Part shown: positions 1 through 5,605 of the stretch, one piece after another | How the letters are laid out: every line of letters begins with the position of its first letter | Numbering within the stretch: position 1 is the stretch's first letter | Source: Nitrososphaerota archaeon | GTDB taxonomy: Archaea > Thermoproteota > Nitrososphaeria > Nitrososphaerales > Nitrosopumilaceae | Length of the DNA stretch: 6,877 bases | NCBI GenBank assembly: GCA_030624325.1 | Contig: JAUXKJ010000017.1 | Location: 1-6,877, forward strand | Direction of reading: 5' to 3' | Made by a program: the position numbers and the translations under genes | The notes under the pieces: generated by a model | Database searches by the model: none | Seen by the model: the letters and a program-made list of their open reading frames with translations, nothing else | What the model was told of the DNA's origin: nothing

Positions 1-50
1 CTGAAAACACAGCAAAAATTGTCTGTGAGGTTCTAGAAAACAAGAAATAA
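1..50 (+). CDS. C-terminal end of an unidentified protein (partial)
   Basis: Reading from base 3, an open frame runs ENTAKIVCEVLENKK and stops at TAA 48-50; the other two plus frames hit stops by base 36. The fragment alternates hydrophobic and charged residues like a terminal amphipathic helix, as at the end of many Rossmann-type enzymes such as glycosyltransferases. Fifteen residues are too few to name a family. The gene enters from the left edge, so its start and function lie outside the window. Confidence 0.5.
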   Translation, partial: ENTAKIVCEVLENKK

Positions 51-58
51 TAATAATT
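46..58 (+). promoter_or_regulatory. possible TATA-like element before the structured RNA
   Basis: An uninterrupted A/T stretch (AATAATAATAATT) overlaps the stop of the preceding gene and is centred about 26 bases before base 79, where the long stem begins. That is the usual archaeal TATA-to-start distance, so an RNA could start right at the stem. The stretch is AT-rich but not a clean TTTATA-type box, and no BRE is obvious. Confidence 0.25.
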
Positions 59-78
59 TCAGTTGAGTTATCTATTAA

Positions 79-145
79 TCTGGTACGCGGTATGTTCGAC
101 GGGCGAACTGACCGAAAGGGATGAAGATATGATCCGCGTACCAGA
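79..145 (+). ncRNA. putative structured RNA, family unknown
   Basis: TCTGGTACGCGG (79-90) is perfectly complementary to CCGCGTACCAGA (134-145), giving a 12-bp closing helix around a 43-base interior. The interior can form GTTCG(94-98)/CGAAC(104-108) with an ACGGG loop, then CC(112-113)-GAAA-GG(118-119), a GNRA-capped mini-stem, making a three-way junction. By direct count 36 of 67 bases are G or C, far above the surrounding AT-rich DNA; in AT-rich archaea such GC islands often mark structured RNAs. It lies between a gene end (50) and the zinc-ribbon gene, so it could be a separate small RNA, a 5' leader element, or a DNA-level hairpin. The strand is inferred from the flanking genes. I could not match it to tRNA, SRP RNA, RNase P RNA, 5S rRNA or a riboswitch class I know. 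Confidence 0.5.
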
Positions 146-224
146 AATTCCGTAAACAGAAAAATTTACATCCGATCAGCTAGTGGTGGGAACGCTTTTA
201 TGGAAAAATTCTGTGAAAACATCA

Positions 225-521
225 TTGCCTGATTGTCCAGAATGTATTGCAAGGAAAAGAAAAGCCATATTGGCAAAACAGGCCACATTAGAAGAAGGAC
301 AGATTTCTGAAATTGAACCACCACAAGAAGGTGAATTTCCCATGAAATTAGATCCTGCAACTAAAAACTTTATCTGTAAAAAATGTGGCCTATACGCATC
401 ACGAGAACAAATTAGTGATATTAGAGATCGTCTAAACCAAAGAGAGGTAACGCGAGAAGATAAACAATATGATTATTTGGAATGGTGGCAAAAAAGTAAG
501 AAAGAAAAGCGTCAGATATAG
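225..521 (+). CDS. small zinc-ribbon protein of unknown function
   Basis: From TTG 225 the product is 98 residues. It has a CPEC pair at residues 4-7 and a CKKCG pair at 51-55, separated by a charged, proline-containing linker; together they look like one four-cysteine zinc ribbon. A basic, helical C-terminus follows (REQISDIRDRLNQ, then a Lys/Arg-rich tail), suggesting nucleic-acid or protein binding. I do not recognise a named family; it resembles small conserved hypothetical proteins of thaumarchaea. The start is uncertain: in-frame GTG 183, GTG 186 and GTG 213 are also possible. TTG 225 was preferred because TTTTATGG (196-203) lies about 25 bases upstream, as for other apparently leaderless genes here, and because it puts the first Cys pair at the N-terminus. 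It is followed after 16 bases by the next gene, so the two are probably co-transcribed. Confidence 0.7.
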   Translation: MPDCPECIARKRKAILAKQATLEEGQISEIEPPQEGEFPMKLDPATKNFICKKCGLYASREQISDIRDRLNQREVTREDKQYDYLEWWQKSKKEKRQI

Positions 522-537
522 CGTTAGTTGATGAATT

Positions 538-933
538 ATGGCAAAAAAGAAAGAGGATATTCCACAGTGGGTTTCAGATGAAATTAAAAGTGCAAAATTT
601 GGAAAACCAAAGTCGGAAACAAAAACAGGTTACCTTTTAGAAATTTATGAGCAAGACGGTAAAGCCGATGCCCAGCTTTACGATCCAATTGAAGATGGTA
701 GACATATTGTAACACTAGATCTACCAAAATCAATCAAAACAAACGAATTAGAAAGAGGACTTGTTTACGAGTTTACTTTTGATGCATTAAAGGCTCCATT
801 GAGCAAAAAAGTAACAGAATTTCTAAAAAAAGAAAAAGAAATTGACATGAATGCAATCTATCAATTTAATTTAAAAAAATTGGAGCCTATTGATGTAGGC
901 TCTGATGAGGCTCCAAGTGAACCTGAAGAATAA
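538..933 (+). CDS. conserved hypothetical protein, possibly OB-like
   Basis: This ATG-started gene encodes 131 residues with no signal peptide or membrane segment. The N-terminus is Lys-rich (MAKKKEDIPQWVSDEIK). The middle alternates short beta-like stretches (GYLLEIYEQDG, ADAQLYDP, HIVTLDLP, VYEFTF, AIYQFNLKKLEPI), which suggests a small beta barrel of OB type, but no diagnostic motif is visible. A highly charged helix around residues 88-103 and an acidic tail (SDEAPSEPEE) complete it. The start is backed by an SD-like GTTGAT at 527-532, five bases before ATG. It sits 16 bases after the zinc-ribbon gene in the same direction, implying a two-gene unit. Function is unknown; a nucleic-acid-binding role is a guess from the fold impression and the partner gene. 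Confidence 0.8.
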   Translation: MAKKKEDIPQWVSDEIKSAKFGKPKSETKTGYLLEIYEQDGKADAQLYDPIEDGRHIVTLDLPKSIKTNELERGLVYEFTFDALKAPLSKKVTEFLKKEKEIDMNAIYQFNLKKLEPIDVGSDEAPSEPEE

Positions 934-955
934 TTTTTTAATTTAATTTTTCTAG
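934..955 (+). terminator. T-rich tract between convergent genes
   Basis: Directly after the stop at 931-933 comes T6 (934-939) and then a further T5 (947-951), inside the end of the convergent dehydrogenase gene. Archaeal RNA polymerase terminates at runs of five or more T without needing a hairpin, so this is a likely end for the plus-strand two-gene unit. For the minus-strand transcript the nearest oligo-T is the complement of A7 at 873-879, about 60 bases past its stop. Confidence 0.4.
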
Positions 956-1732
956 TTGTTTTTTAAATGCAGAACCAATTATTGGATTAATTATGTAAGG
1001 AAAGGTCTGTTTTGCCCATACTGCTCCTCTAACCACTGGAGGGACTATGATTTCAAGTCGTGAGGAATTTGCCGCTTTAACAACAGCTTTTGCAACGGTT
1101 TCTGCACTTAAGGATGTTGAAGAATACTTTGGCATTGTTTCAAAAGAAGGATGATCAAAGAAATTTGTACGAACCATAATTGGGCTTACAACAGTAATAC
1201 CTACTCCTGATCCTTTGAGTTCATGATGTAGTCCTTCAGAAAAACCAAGCATTGCAAATTTTGATGCACAGTAAGATGCAATACCGGGTAAACCAAAACT
1301 TGCTGCAACTGACGCAACATTTACTATATGTCCAGATTTTTGTTCAAGCATTTTTGGTAGAAAGTTTTTGATAAAATAAACCATCCCAAGATAATTAGTG
1401 GACATTTGAGCTTCAATTTCCTCTATGGTGAGCTCAGAAACTTTGCCATAGATTCCAAAACCAGCGTTGTTTACCAGTACATCAATTGTACCAAATTTGT
1501 TTAAAACTTCTTTACTCATCTTTTCTACTTCGGATTTTTCTGAAACATCACATTTGCATACAAGAGTTTCAGCTTTAAATTTAGAAATTTTTTTTTCTAC
1601 CTCAAGTAATTTTTCTTTTCTTCTACCCACCATCACAATTTTAGCATTTTTTTCCGCAAATTTTATTGCAGAAGCCTCTCCTATTCCACTTGAAGCTCCT
1701 GTAATTACAACTACTTTATTTTTGAATTCCAT
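938..1732 (-). CDS. short-chain dehydrogenase/reductase (classical SDR)
   Basis: The 264-residue product is a cytosolic NAD(P)-dependent oxidoreductase of the classical SDR family. Seen in order: the Rossmann motif TGASSGIG (11-18), GRR at 36-38 after the second strand (basic residues there favour NADPH), CDV at 61-63, NNAG (88-91), and the catalytic set Asn113, Ser141, Tyr154 and Lys158 in YCASK. Length and motif order are complete. The substrate cannot be read from the sequence; closest in style are SDRs annotated as ketoacyl- or sugar-type reductases. The C-terminal region (PPVVRGAVWAKQTFPYIINPIIG) is hydrophobic and may contact membrane or lipid substrate. It lies 34 bases downstream of the membrane protein gene on the same strand. 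It has its own TATA-like TTTATTTT (1752-1759, minus strand) about 24 bases before ATG, so it may be transcribed both with its neighbour and alone. Its end nearly abuts the convergent gene. Confidence 0.92.
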   Translation of the reverse strand: MEFKNKVVVITGASSGIGEASAIKFAEKNAKIVMVGRRKEKLLEVEKKISKFKAETLVCKCDVSEKSEVEKMSKEVLNKFGTIDVLVNNAGFGIYGKVSELTIEEIEAQMSTNYLGMVYFIKNFLPKMLEQKSGHIVNVASVAASFGLPGIASYCASKFAMLGFSEGLHHELKGSGVGITVVSPIMVRTNFFDHPSFETMPKYSSTSLSAETVAKAVVKAANSSRLEIIVPPVVRGAVWAKQTFPYIINPIIGSAFKKQLEKLN

Positions 1733-1751
1733 AAATCAAAAAACCAAATTG

Positions 1752-1759
1752 AAAATAAA
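1752..1759 (-). promoter_or_regulatory. TATA-like box for the SDR gene
   Basis: On the minus strand TTTATTTT lies in the 34-base gap after the membrane protein gene, centred about 24 bases before the SDR ATG at 1732. This spacing predicts a leaderless transcript. No Shine-Dalgarno sequence precedes the ATG, which fits that reading. Confidence 0.4.
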
Positions 1760-1766
1760 GTAGTTT

Positions 1767-2783
1767 CTATGAAATTCCTGGTTTTGTATATTTACGTAAG
1801 GCTAGTTTTACTAAAAGAAGCCAAGTTATGCCTATTGGAACATAATAAGTAGCAATTCTCCATCCAATCACTGCACTCCATTGTACACTTTCTTCTGGAA
1901 CATGAAAATTAAAGGGATCAAGATTGTTAAGATAAGCAACTAATCCAAATTCTGCTAGTCCTGAACCTCCTACTGTGATTGGTAAATTTCCAATCGCATT
2001 AGCACCCATTACTGCCATAACAGAGTCAAATAGACCAATTACATATCCTGTTCCAAATGCTATTACCATAAAGGAAACTCCATAGAAAATCCATGATGCA
2101 ATAGAAAGAAGAAAACCAATTGTAAATACTTTCTTTGATTCTCTTGTTCTAAAGTTTTCTTTACTCATTAAACATACTTCTTTCATCCATAGATTTGATT
2201 GGTCAATGAGTTTTGAGCCTTTATTTTTACCAAGTTTTTTTACAAAAATTGCAATTCCTTGTGGGATTTGGAAAACTCTTTTTGATGACAAGAAAAATAA
2301 AATCAACCATAAAGTTGTTACAAAAATACTAGTTCCAAGAACTATTGCAGCTACTACATATGCTCCATTAATCAAAGCCAATATTCCTGCCATGATTGAT
2401 AATAATCCTGCTGCAAAAACTTCAGTAACAATATCTAAAATGGCAACCCAAGATGCTTTGGAGGCAGAAACGCCCTTCTTGTGCAACCAATAAATAATTA
2501 CAAACTCGGCACCAACAAACATAGGAGTCGTAAATTTGATAAATTCACTCCCAACTCTTACTCCAACAAGATTCCAAAAGGGGGCAATTGGTCCAAGATA
2601 ATGTTTGGCAATATAAGCAAATTTCACTCCTTGAAGACCAAGTTTGATCATCATAACACCTACTGTGGCAACAAAGGGAAGAAGACCTATAGCAAAGACG
2701 TCTTCTAGTTTAATATCAAATTGAATTACAATAATGATTATTGGAATCATACTTGCTGGAATAGCAATAATTCGCCAATTCAT
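1767..2783 (-). CDS. LPG-synthase-TM / AglD-family integral membrane protein
   Basis: The 338-residue product is a polytopic membrane protein with about eight hydrophobic segments, roughly at 4-21, 27-50, 86-101, 111-136, 142-165, 218-245, 250-266 and 302-326. A soluble basic loop lies at about 168-217. The stretch LPITVGGSGLAEFG (267-280) matches the characteristic P-x-x-x-GG-x-G-x-x-E signature of the family named lysylphosphatidylglycerol synthetase/glycosyltransferase AglD (Pfam LPG_synthase_TM, UPF0104). The Gly/Glu-rich segment VGVRVGSEFIKFTTPMFVG (73-91) matches its other conserved region. There is no soluble aminoacyl-transferase or glycosyltransferase domain, so it is a stand-alone transmembrane unit. 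Relatives are linked to lipid modification, lipid flipping or polyprenyl-linked glycosylation, but the role here is unknown. ATG 2783 lies about 26 bases after a TATA-like box. The SDR follows downstream and may be co-transcribed. Confidence 0.82.
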   Translation of the reverse strand: MNWRIIAIPASMIPIIIIVIQFDIKLEDVFAIGLLPFVATVGVMMIKLGLQGVKFAYIAKHYLGPIAPFWNLVGVRVGSEFIKFTTPMFVGAEFVIIYWLHKKGVSASKASWVAILDIVTEVFAAGLLSIMAGILALINGAYVVAAIVLGTSIFVTTLWLILFFLSSKRVFQIPQGIAIFVKKLGKNKGSKLIDQSNLWMKEVCLMSKENFRTRESKKVFTIGFLLSIASWIFYGVSFMVIAFGTGYVIGLFDSVMAVMGANAIGNLPITVGGSGLAEFGLVAYLNNLDPFNFHVPEESVQWSAVIGWRIATYYVPIGITWLLLVKLALRKYTKPGIS

Positions 2784-2843
2784 TCGATGGATTTCTCATG
2801 GATTCAAATATAAGCCAATCAAAAAAAAAGTACACCGAAAAGG
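2784..2843. promoter_or_regulatory. divergent promoter region
   Basis: These 60 bases separate the minus-strand membrane protein gene from the plus-strand GTPase operon. AAATATAA (2806-2813) reads TTATATTT on the minus strand, centred 26 bases before ATG 2783, a near-ideal archaeal TATA placement for a leaderless mRNA. The same AT-rich core is 34 bases before TTG 2844, so one element may serve both directions, giving a short plus-strand leader. A run of nine A (2821-2829) lies between it and the GTPase start. Confidence 0.5.
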
Positions 2844-3602
2844 TTGAAAATTGTTTTTGTAACTGGCACTGCAGGTTCAGGAAAGTCCCTACTAACTTCT
2901 AGAATTTATGAATACTATACTAGTAACGGAGCCTTTGCTGCAATATTCAATTTAGATCCAGGAGTAGAAAGTTTACCCTACTCTTGTGATATCGATGTAA
3001 GAGATAAGATCGATATAGTTTCAATTATGAAACAATATGACTTGGGACCAAATGGAGCTTTGATAATGGCAAATGATTTGATTGCCTCAAAATTTGATGA
3101 ATTTCAAAATGAAATCAATAATGTAAACCCAGATTATTTGATTGTGGATACTCCTGGTCAAATTGAGTTATTTGCATACAGAACTAGCGGTCCATTTCTT
3201 GTTCAAAATTTAGATTCTGATGAGAAGGTAAACTTGTTTTTGTTTGATGGAGCATTGATTACTTCTCCAGTAAACTTTGTATCAATTGCACTTTTGGCTA
3301 CCTCAATTAAATTAAGATTGAATCTTCCTACGATTAATGTACTGACAAAAACCGATCTTATTGGTGAAAAATTAAAAGATATTATCAGATGGTCATCAGA
3401 TCTTAAATCGTTGGAAGGAGCAATTTCTAAAGATGCAGATGGAGAAACCTATACACTTACAACTAATATTTTAAGAAGTTTAAACCTCGGTGGGTTTGCA
3501 CAAGGTTTGATTCCAATCTCTAATGTTTCTGGTGAAGGCATGGTAAATTTAGAAAGTGCCTTAAGTAGAACCATTAACTTAGGTGACGAGGTAGAAGACT
3601 AG
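2844..3602 (+). CDS. GPN-loop GTPase
   Basis: The 252-residue product belongs to the archaeal/eukaryotic GPN-loop GTPase family (ATP_bind_1, the Pab0955/Gpn1-3 type), cytosolic homodimers in archaea. Visible motifs in order: P-loop GTAGSGKS (8-15), LDPGVESLPY plus DIDVRD (37-54), the defining Gly-Pro-Asn insertion at 68-70, switch-II DTPGQIE (102-108), and TKTD (168-171) for guanine recognition. Length is normal for the family. Eukaryotic relatives help assemble and import RNA polymerase II; the archaeal role is less clear. The start is TTG 2844: an in-frame stop at 2811 lies upstream and no other start codon intervenes, and the P-loop strand begins immediately. It heads a plus-strand operon and overlaps homoserine kinase by one base (TAGTG), which suggests translational coupling. 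No Shine-Dalgarno is clear before TTG, so a leaderless or short-leader mRNA is likely. Confidence 0.93.
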   Translation: MKIVFVTGTAGSGKSLLTSRIYEYYTSNGAFAAIFNLDPGVESLPYSCDIDVRDKIDIVSIMKQYDLGPNGALIMANDLIASKFDEFQNEINNVNPDYLIVDTPGQIELFAYRTSGPFLVQNLDSDEKVNLFLFDGALITSPVNFVSIALLATSIKLRLNLPTINVLTKTDLIGEKLKDIIRWSSDLKSLEGAISKDADGETYTLTTNILRSLNLGGFAQGLIPISNVSGEGMVNLESALSRTINLGDEVED

Positions 3603-4525
3603 TGGCATCAAGTGTTACAGTTAAGGCACCTTCTTCAACTGCTAATTTAGGTCCAGGGTTTGATGTTTTTGGTCTTGCAATTGATGCATTCTATGATAAG
3701 GTAACAATATCAAAAAAAGGCAGGGGAATTAAAATAATTACTGCCGATTCAATTCCCACAAATCCTCAAAAAAATACTGCTGGCCTTGTAGTAAAAAATA
3801 TGGTAAAGAAATTCAAGATAAAAACAGGAATTGAAATCAATATCAAAAAAGGAGTACCAGCTGGATTTGGAATTGGAAGTAGTGCAGCTTCAGCTGCAGC
3901 AACAGTAGTTGCTGTTAACAAGTTGTTTAAACTCAATCTTGACCCAAGATCTTTACTAGAGTTTGCTGGAATGGGTGAAAAAGCAAGCGCAGGAGTAATT
4001 CACTATGATAATGTTGCAGCATCACTTATGGGAGGTTTTGTAATTGTTAGGAAAAAACCTCTTGATGTCTTAAAAATTGAACCACCAAATGATTTAGTTT
4101 TATGTGTAGCAATCCCAAAGTTGAAAGTTCCTGCAAAAAAAACCAAAGTATCTAGAAGCGTCCTTCCAACAAAAATAAAATTATCTGATAGCATTGTAAA
4201 TCTTTCAAATGCAGCTGCAATCGTTGTTGGTTTTATGAACAAGGACTCAAAATTGATAGGAAATTCTATCAAAGACATTATTATTGAACCTGCAAGGCAG
4301 CATATGATTCCTGGATTCTCTAAGGTAAAAAATAATGCTTTAAAGGCTGGTGCATTTGGAGTTACAATTAGTGGTGCAGGTCCTTCGGTGATTGCTTTTA
4401 CTACAAAATCTTCTAATCTAAAAAAAATAGCAAGATCAATGGAAAAAGGTTTTACTTCCGTCAAAAAAGATTGTGAGATTGTAATTTGTCGTCCAAGCAA
4501 AGGTGCACAAATCCTCAAGTCTTGA
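3602..4525 (+). CDS. thrB: homoserine kinase
   Basis: The 307-residue product is a GHMP-superfamily kinase that phosphorylates L-homoserine with ATP to O-phosphohomoserine, the step before threonine synthase. Motifs: N-terminal APSSTANLGPGFDVFGLA (9-26), typical of ThrB; the glycine/serine-rich ATP loop GVPAGFGIGSSAASA (84-98); and the C-terminal SGAGPS (257-262) closing the active site. Length equals that of bacterial and archaeal ThrB. Start GTG 3602 shares its G with the TAG stop of the GTPase gene, so the two are read from one mRNA with coupled translation. queC follows after 20 bases. No other threonine-pathway gene is in the window, so the operon mixes pathways. Other GHMP kinases (mevalonate, shikimate) are less likely because the N-terminal motif is of the ThrB form. 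Confidence 0.93.
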   Translation: MASSVTVKAPSSTANLGPGFDVFGLAIDAFYDKVTISKKGRGIKIITADSIPTNPQKNTAGLVVKNMVKKFKIKTGIEINIKKGVPAGFGIGSSAASAAATVVAVNKLFKLNLDPRSLLEFAGMGEKASAGVIHYDNVAASLMGGFVIVRKKPLDVLKIEPPNDLVLCVAIPKLKVPAKKTKVSRSVLPTKIKLSDSIVNLSNAAAIVVGFMNKDSKLIGNSIKDIIIEPARQHMIPGFSKVKNNALKAGAFGVTISGAGPSVIAFTTKSSNLKKIARSMEKGFTSVKKDCEIVICRPSKGAQILKS

Positions 4526-4536
4526 TCGAGTAGACA

Positions 4537-4541
4537 GGTGA
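4537..4541 (+). promoter_or_regulatory. Shine-Dalgarno site that fixes the queC TTG start
   Basis: GGTGA, part of the archaeal AGGAGGTGATC complement of 16S rRNA, ends four bases before TTG 4546. It supports this non-ATG start and contrasts with the apparently leaderless first genes in the window, as expected for an internal operon gene. Confidence 0.6.
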
Positions 4542-4545
4542 AATC

Positions 4546-5223
4546 TTGAAAAAAGCAGTAGTAATTTTTAGTGGAGGAATTGATTCCATTTGTACTTGTG
4601 CCTATCTAAAATCAAAATATTCACTCTATGGGATTTCTTTTTCCTATGGACAAAGAGCTAGTCAAGAAATTAAGGTAGCTAAATCATTTGCCAAGATCCT
4701 TGGTCTCAAATCACATAAAATTTTGGACATAAAGTTCATGAAAGATTTGTACGGAGAATCTAATGTTCTTACAAGCTCAAAAAAAAATATCCCCAAAAGT
4801 TTTGATTATTCAATTGTAGTTCCAGTTCGAAATGCAGTGTTTTTATCCATTGGAACTGCCTGGGCTTTTACACTAAATGCTTCACTTGTAGCATATGGTG
4901 CTCATAAAGGAGATTGGCATTATCCTGATTGTAGACCTAACTTTGCAAAAAAAATGGAAAAGGCACTCAACGAGGGAGAAAAAGACGGAATTAAATTAAA
5001 AATTAGAAACGAAATTAAAATCTGGTCTCCTTTTAGTAAAGGACTTTCTAAAAGTGATTTGTTAAAAAAGGGTTACAAAATTTTAGGAGATAGGGTTTTC
5101 AAAACATGGAGTTGTTATGAGAATAACAAGCTACATTGTGGAAAATGTGAGTCATGTAATAATAGAAAGAAAGCGTTTGTTGAAGCAGGTATTGTTGATA
5201 AAACCAAGTATATGGATAGTTAA
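4546..5223 (+). CDS. queC: 7-cyano-7-deazaguanine (preQ0) synthase QueC
   Basis: The 225-residue cytosolic enzyme converts 7-carboxy-7-deazaguanine, ammonia and ATP into preQ0, the base that archaea insert into tRNA for archaeosine. Evidence: PP-loop SGGIDS (9-14), SYGQRASQE (33-41), VPVRNAVFLSI (around 92-102), GAHKGDWHYPDCRPNF (around 118-133), and the zinc site Cys190, Cys198, Cys201 and Cys204 in CGKCESC, nearly matching the E. coli positions. It is a stand-alone QueC with no fused glutamine-amidotransferase domain, unlike the Gat-QueC fusions of some crenarchaea. It is the last gene of the GTPase-thrB-queC operon, 20 bases after thrB, and starts at TTG with a good Shine-Dalgarno. Its partners folE and queE lie just downstream on the opposite strand. 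The end is 12 bases from the convergent two-TM gene. Confidence 0.95.
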   Translation: MKKAVVIFSGGIDSICTCAYLKSKYSLYGISFSYGQRASQEIKVAKSFAKILGLKSHKILDIKFMKDLYGESNVLTSSKKNIPKSFDYSIVVPVRNAVFLSIGTAWAFTLNASLVAYGAHKGDWHYPDCRPNFAKKMEKALNEGEKDGIKLKIRNEIKIWSPFSKGLSKSDLLKKGYKILGDRVFKTWSCYENNKLHCGKCESCNNRKKAFVEAGIVDKTKYMDS

Positions 5224-5265
5224 AAATTAAATATTTTAGCTGCGATTTCCTAAAATTGGTTTTTT
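5222..5265. terminator. candidate terminators between convergent genes
   Basis: On the plus strand T6 (5260-5265) occurs 37 bases after the queC stop, inside the end of the opposing gene. On the minus strand the complement of A5 (5222-5226) gives T5 ten bases past the stop of the two-TM gene. Both fit oligo-T archaeal termination. No strong hairpin is visible. Confidence 0.35.
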
Positions 5266-5562
5266 AAGAATTAAGCCGCGGATAATAATATACCAAGTAA
5301 AGAAAATAGCAGTTATCATACCCCAAAAAATCCAGATTAACATTTGTACATTCGTTGTAACTTCTTCTTCTTGAGAACATGTTGTAATATGAGACTCTTG
5401 AATGCAGACCCAATTTTGGCTGACGACTATATCTTCAAATACAGGAGTTAATTGATGGGAAATGCCTAAAGCTATCCCCAAAACAATGAAAAATTCAATT
5501 GTAAACCAGATCCAGTGTGGAAATGATTGACCTGGAATATGAATATTGTCGTGGGTTGCCAC
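5236..5562 (-). CDS. small two-TM membrane protein of unknown function
   Basis: The 108-residue product has two strongly hydrophobic segments, about 17-35 (WIWFTIEFFIVLGIALGIS) and 74-99 (tryptophan-rich, ending in an Ile-rich stretch before RGLILKK). The basic residues after the second segment suggest that the C-terminus, and hence both ends, lie in the cytoplasm. The 38-residue loop between them would then be outside and carries Cys53 and Cys62, a possible disulfide, plus the acidic patch QEEEV. His4, His8 and His16 precede the first segment. I recognise no family; the shape recalls small subunits of membrane complexes, but nothing specific supports that. The start is GTG 5562, with TAAATAAT on the minus strand about 24 bases upstream, so a leaderless mRNA is likely. 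It is 43 bases downstream of folE on the same strand and might also be read through from it. Confidence 0.75.
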   Translation of the reverse strand: MATHDNIHIPGQSFPHWIWFTIEFFIVLGIALGISHQLTPVFEDIVVSQNWVCIQESHITTCSQEEEVTTNVQMLIWIFWGMITAIFFTWYIIIRGLILKKPILGNRS

Positions 5563-5582
5563 AAAAGCGATGAAACGGTTTG

Positions 5583-5590
5583 ATTATTTA
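5583..5590 (-). promoter_or_regulatory. TATA-like box for the two-TM gene
   Basis: TAAATAAT on the minus strand is centred about 24 bases before GTG 5562, within the 43-base gap after folE. No Shine-Dalgarno precedes the GTG, which fits a leaderless start. Confidence 0.35.
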
Positions 5591-5605
5591 TTTTTTCAGT
5601 AATTT

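Noticed and set aside
79..145. Hammerhead or guanidine-II (mini-ykkC) identity for the hairpin
   Set aside because: CUGA and GAAA occur but the CUGANGA core is absent on both strands. The guanidine-II class needs two ACGR-loop hairpins, and only one ACGG loop is present.
79..145. preQ1/preQ0 riboswitch near queuosine-type genes
   Set aside because: The hairpin is about 4.4 kb from queC, in front of an unrelated gene, and lacks the small H-type pseudoknot pattern of preQ1-I.
166..360. Minus-strand open frame opposite the zinc-ribbon gene
   Set aside because: It lies antisense to a frame with clear paired CxxC motifs, has no start signal, and its composition is that of a reverse-complement shadow.
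1467..1763. Plus-strand open frame over the SDR N-terminus
   Set aside because: It is fully antisense to conserved SDR motifs and is Ser/Phe-rich as expected of a shadow.
2206..2708. Two plus-strand open frames inside the membrane protein gene
   Set aside because: Both are antisense to conserved family sequence and show no motif or ribosome site.
2821..2829. Nine-A run as a frameshift or slippage site
   Set aside because: It lies in the untranslated gap before TTG 2844, and the GTPase frame is intact from its P-loop to its stop, so no slippage is needed.
4003..4518. 171-residue minus-strand open frame inside thrB
   Set aside because: Although long, it is antisense to the conserved C-terminal half of homoserine kinase and has no recognisable domain.
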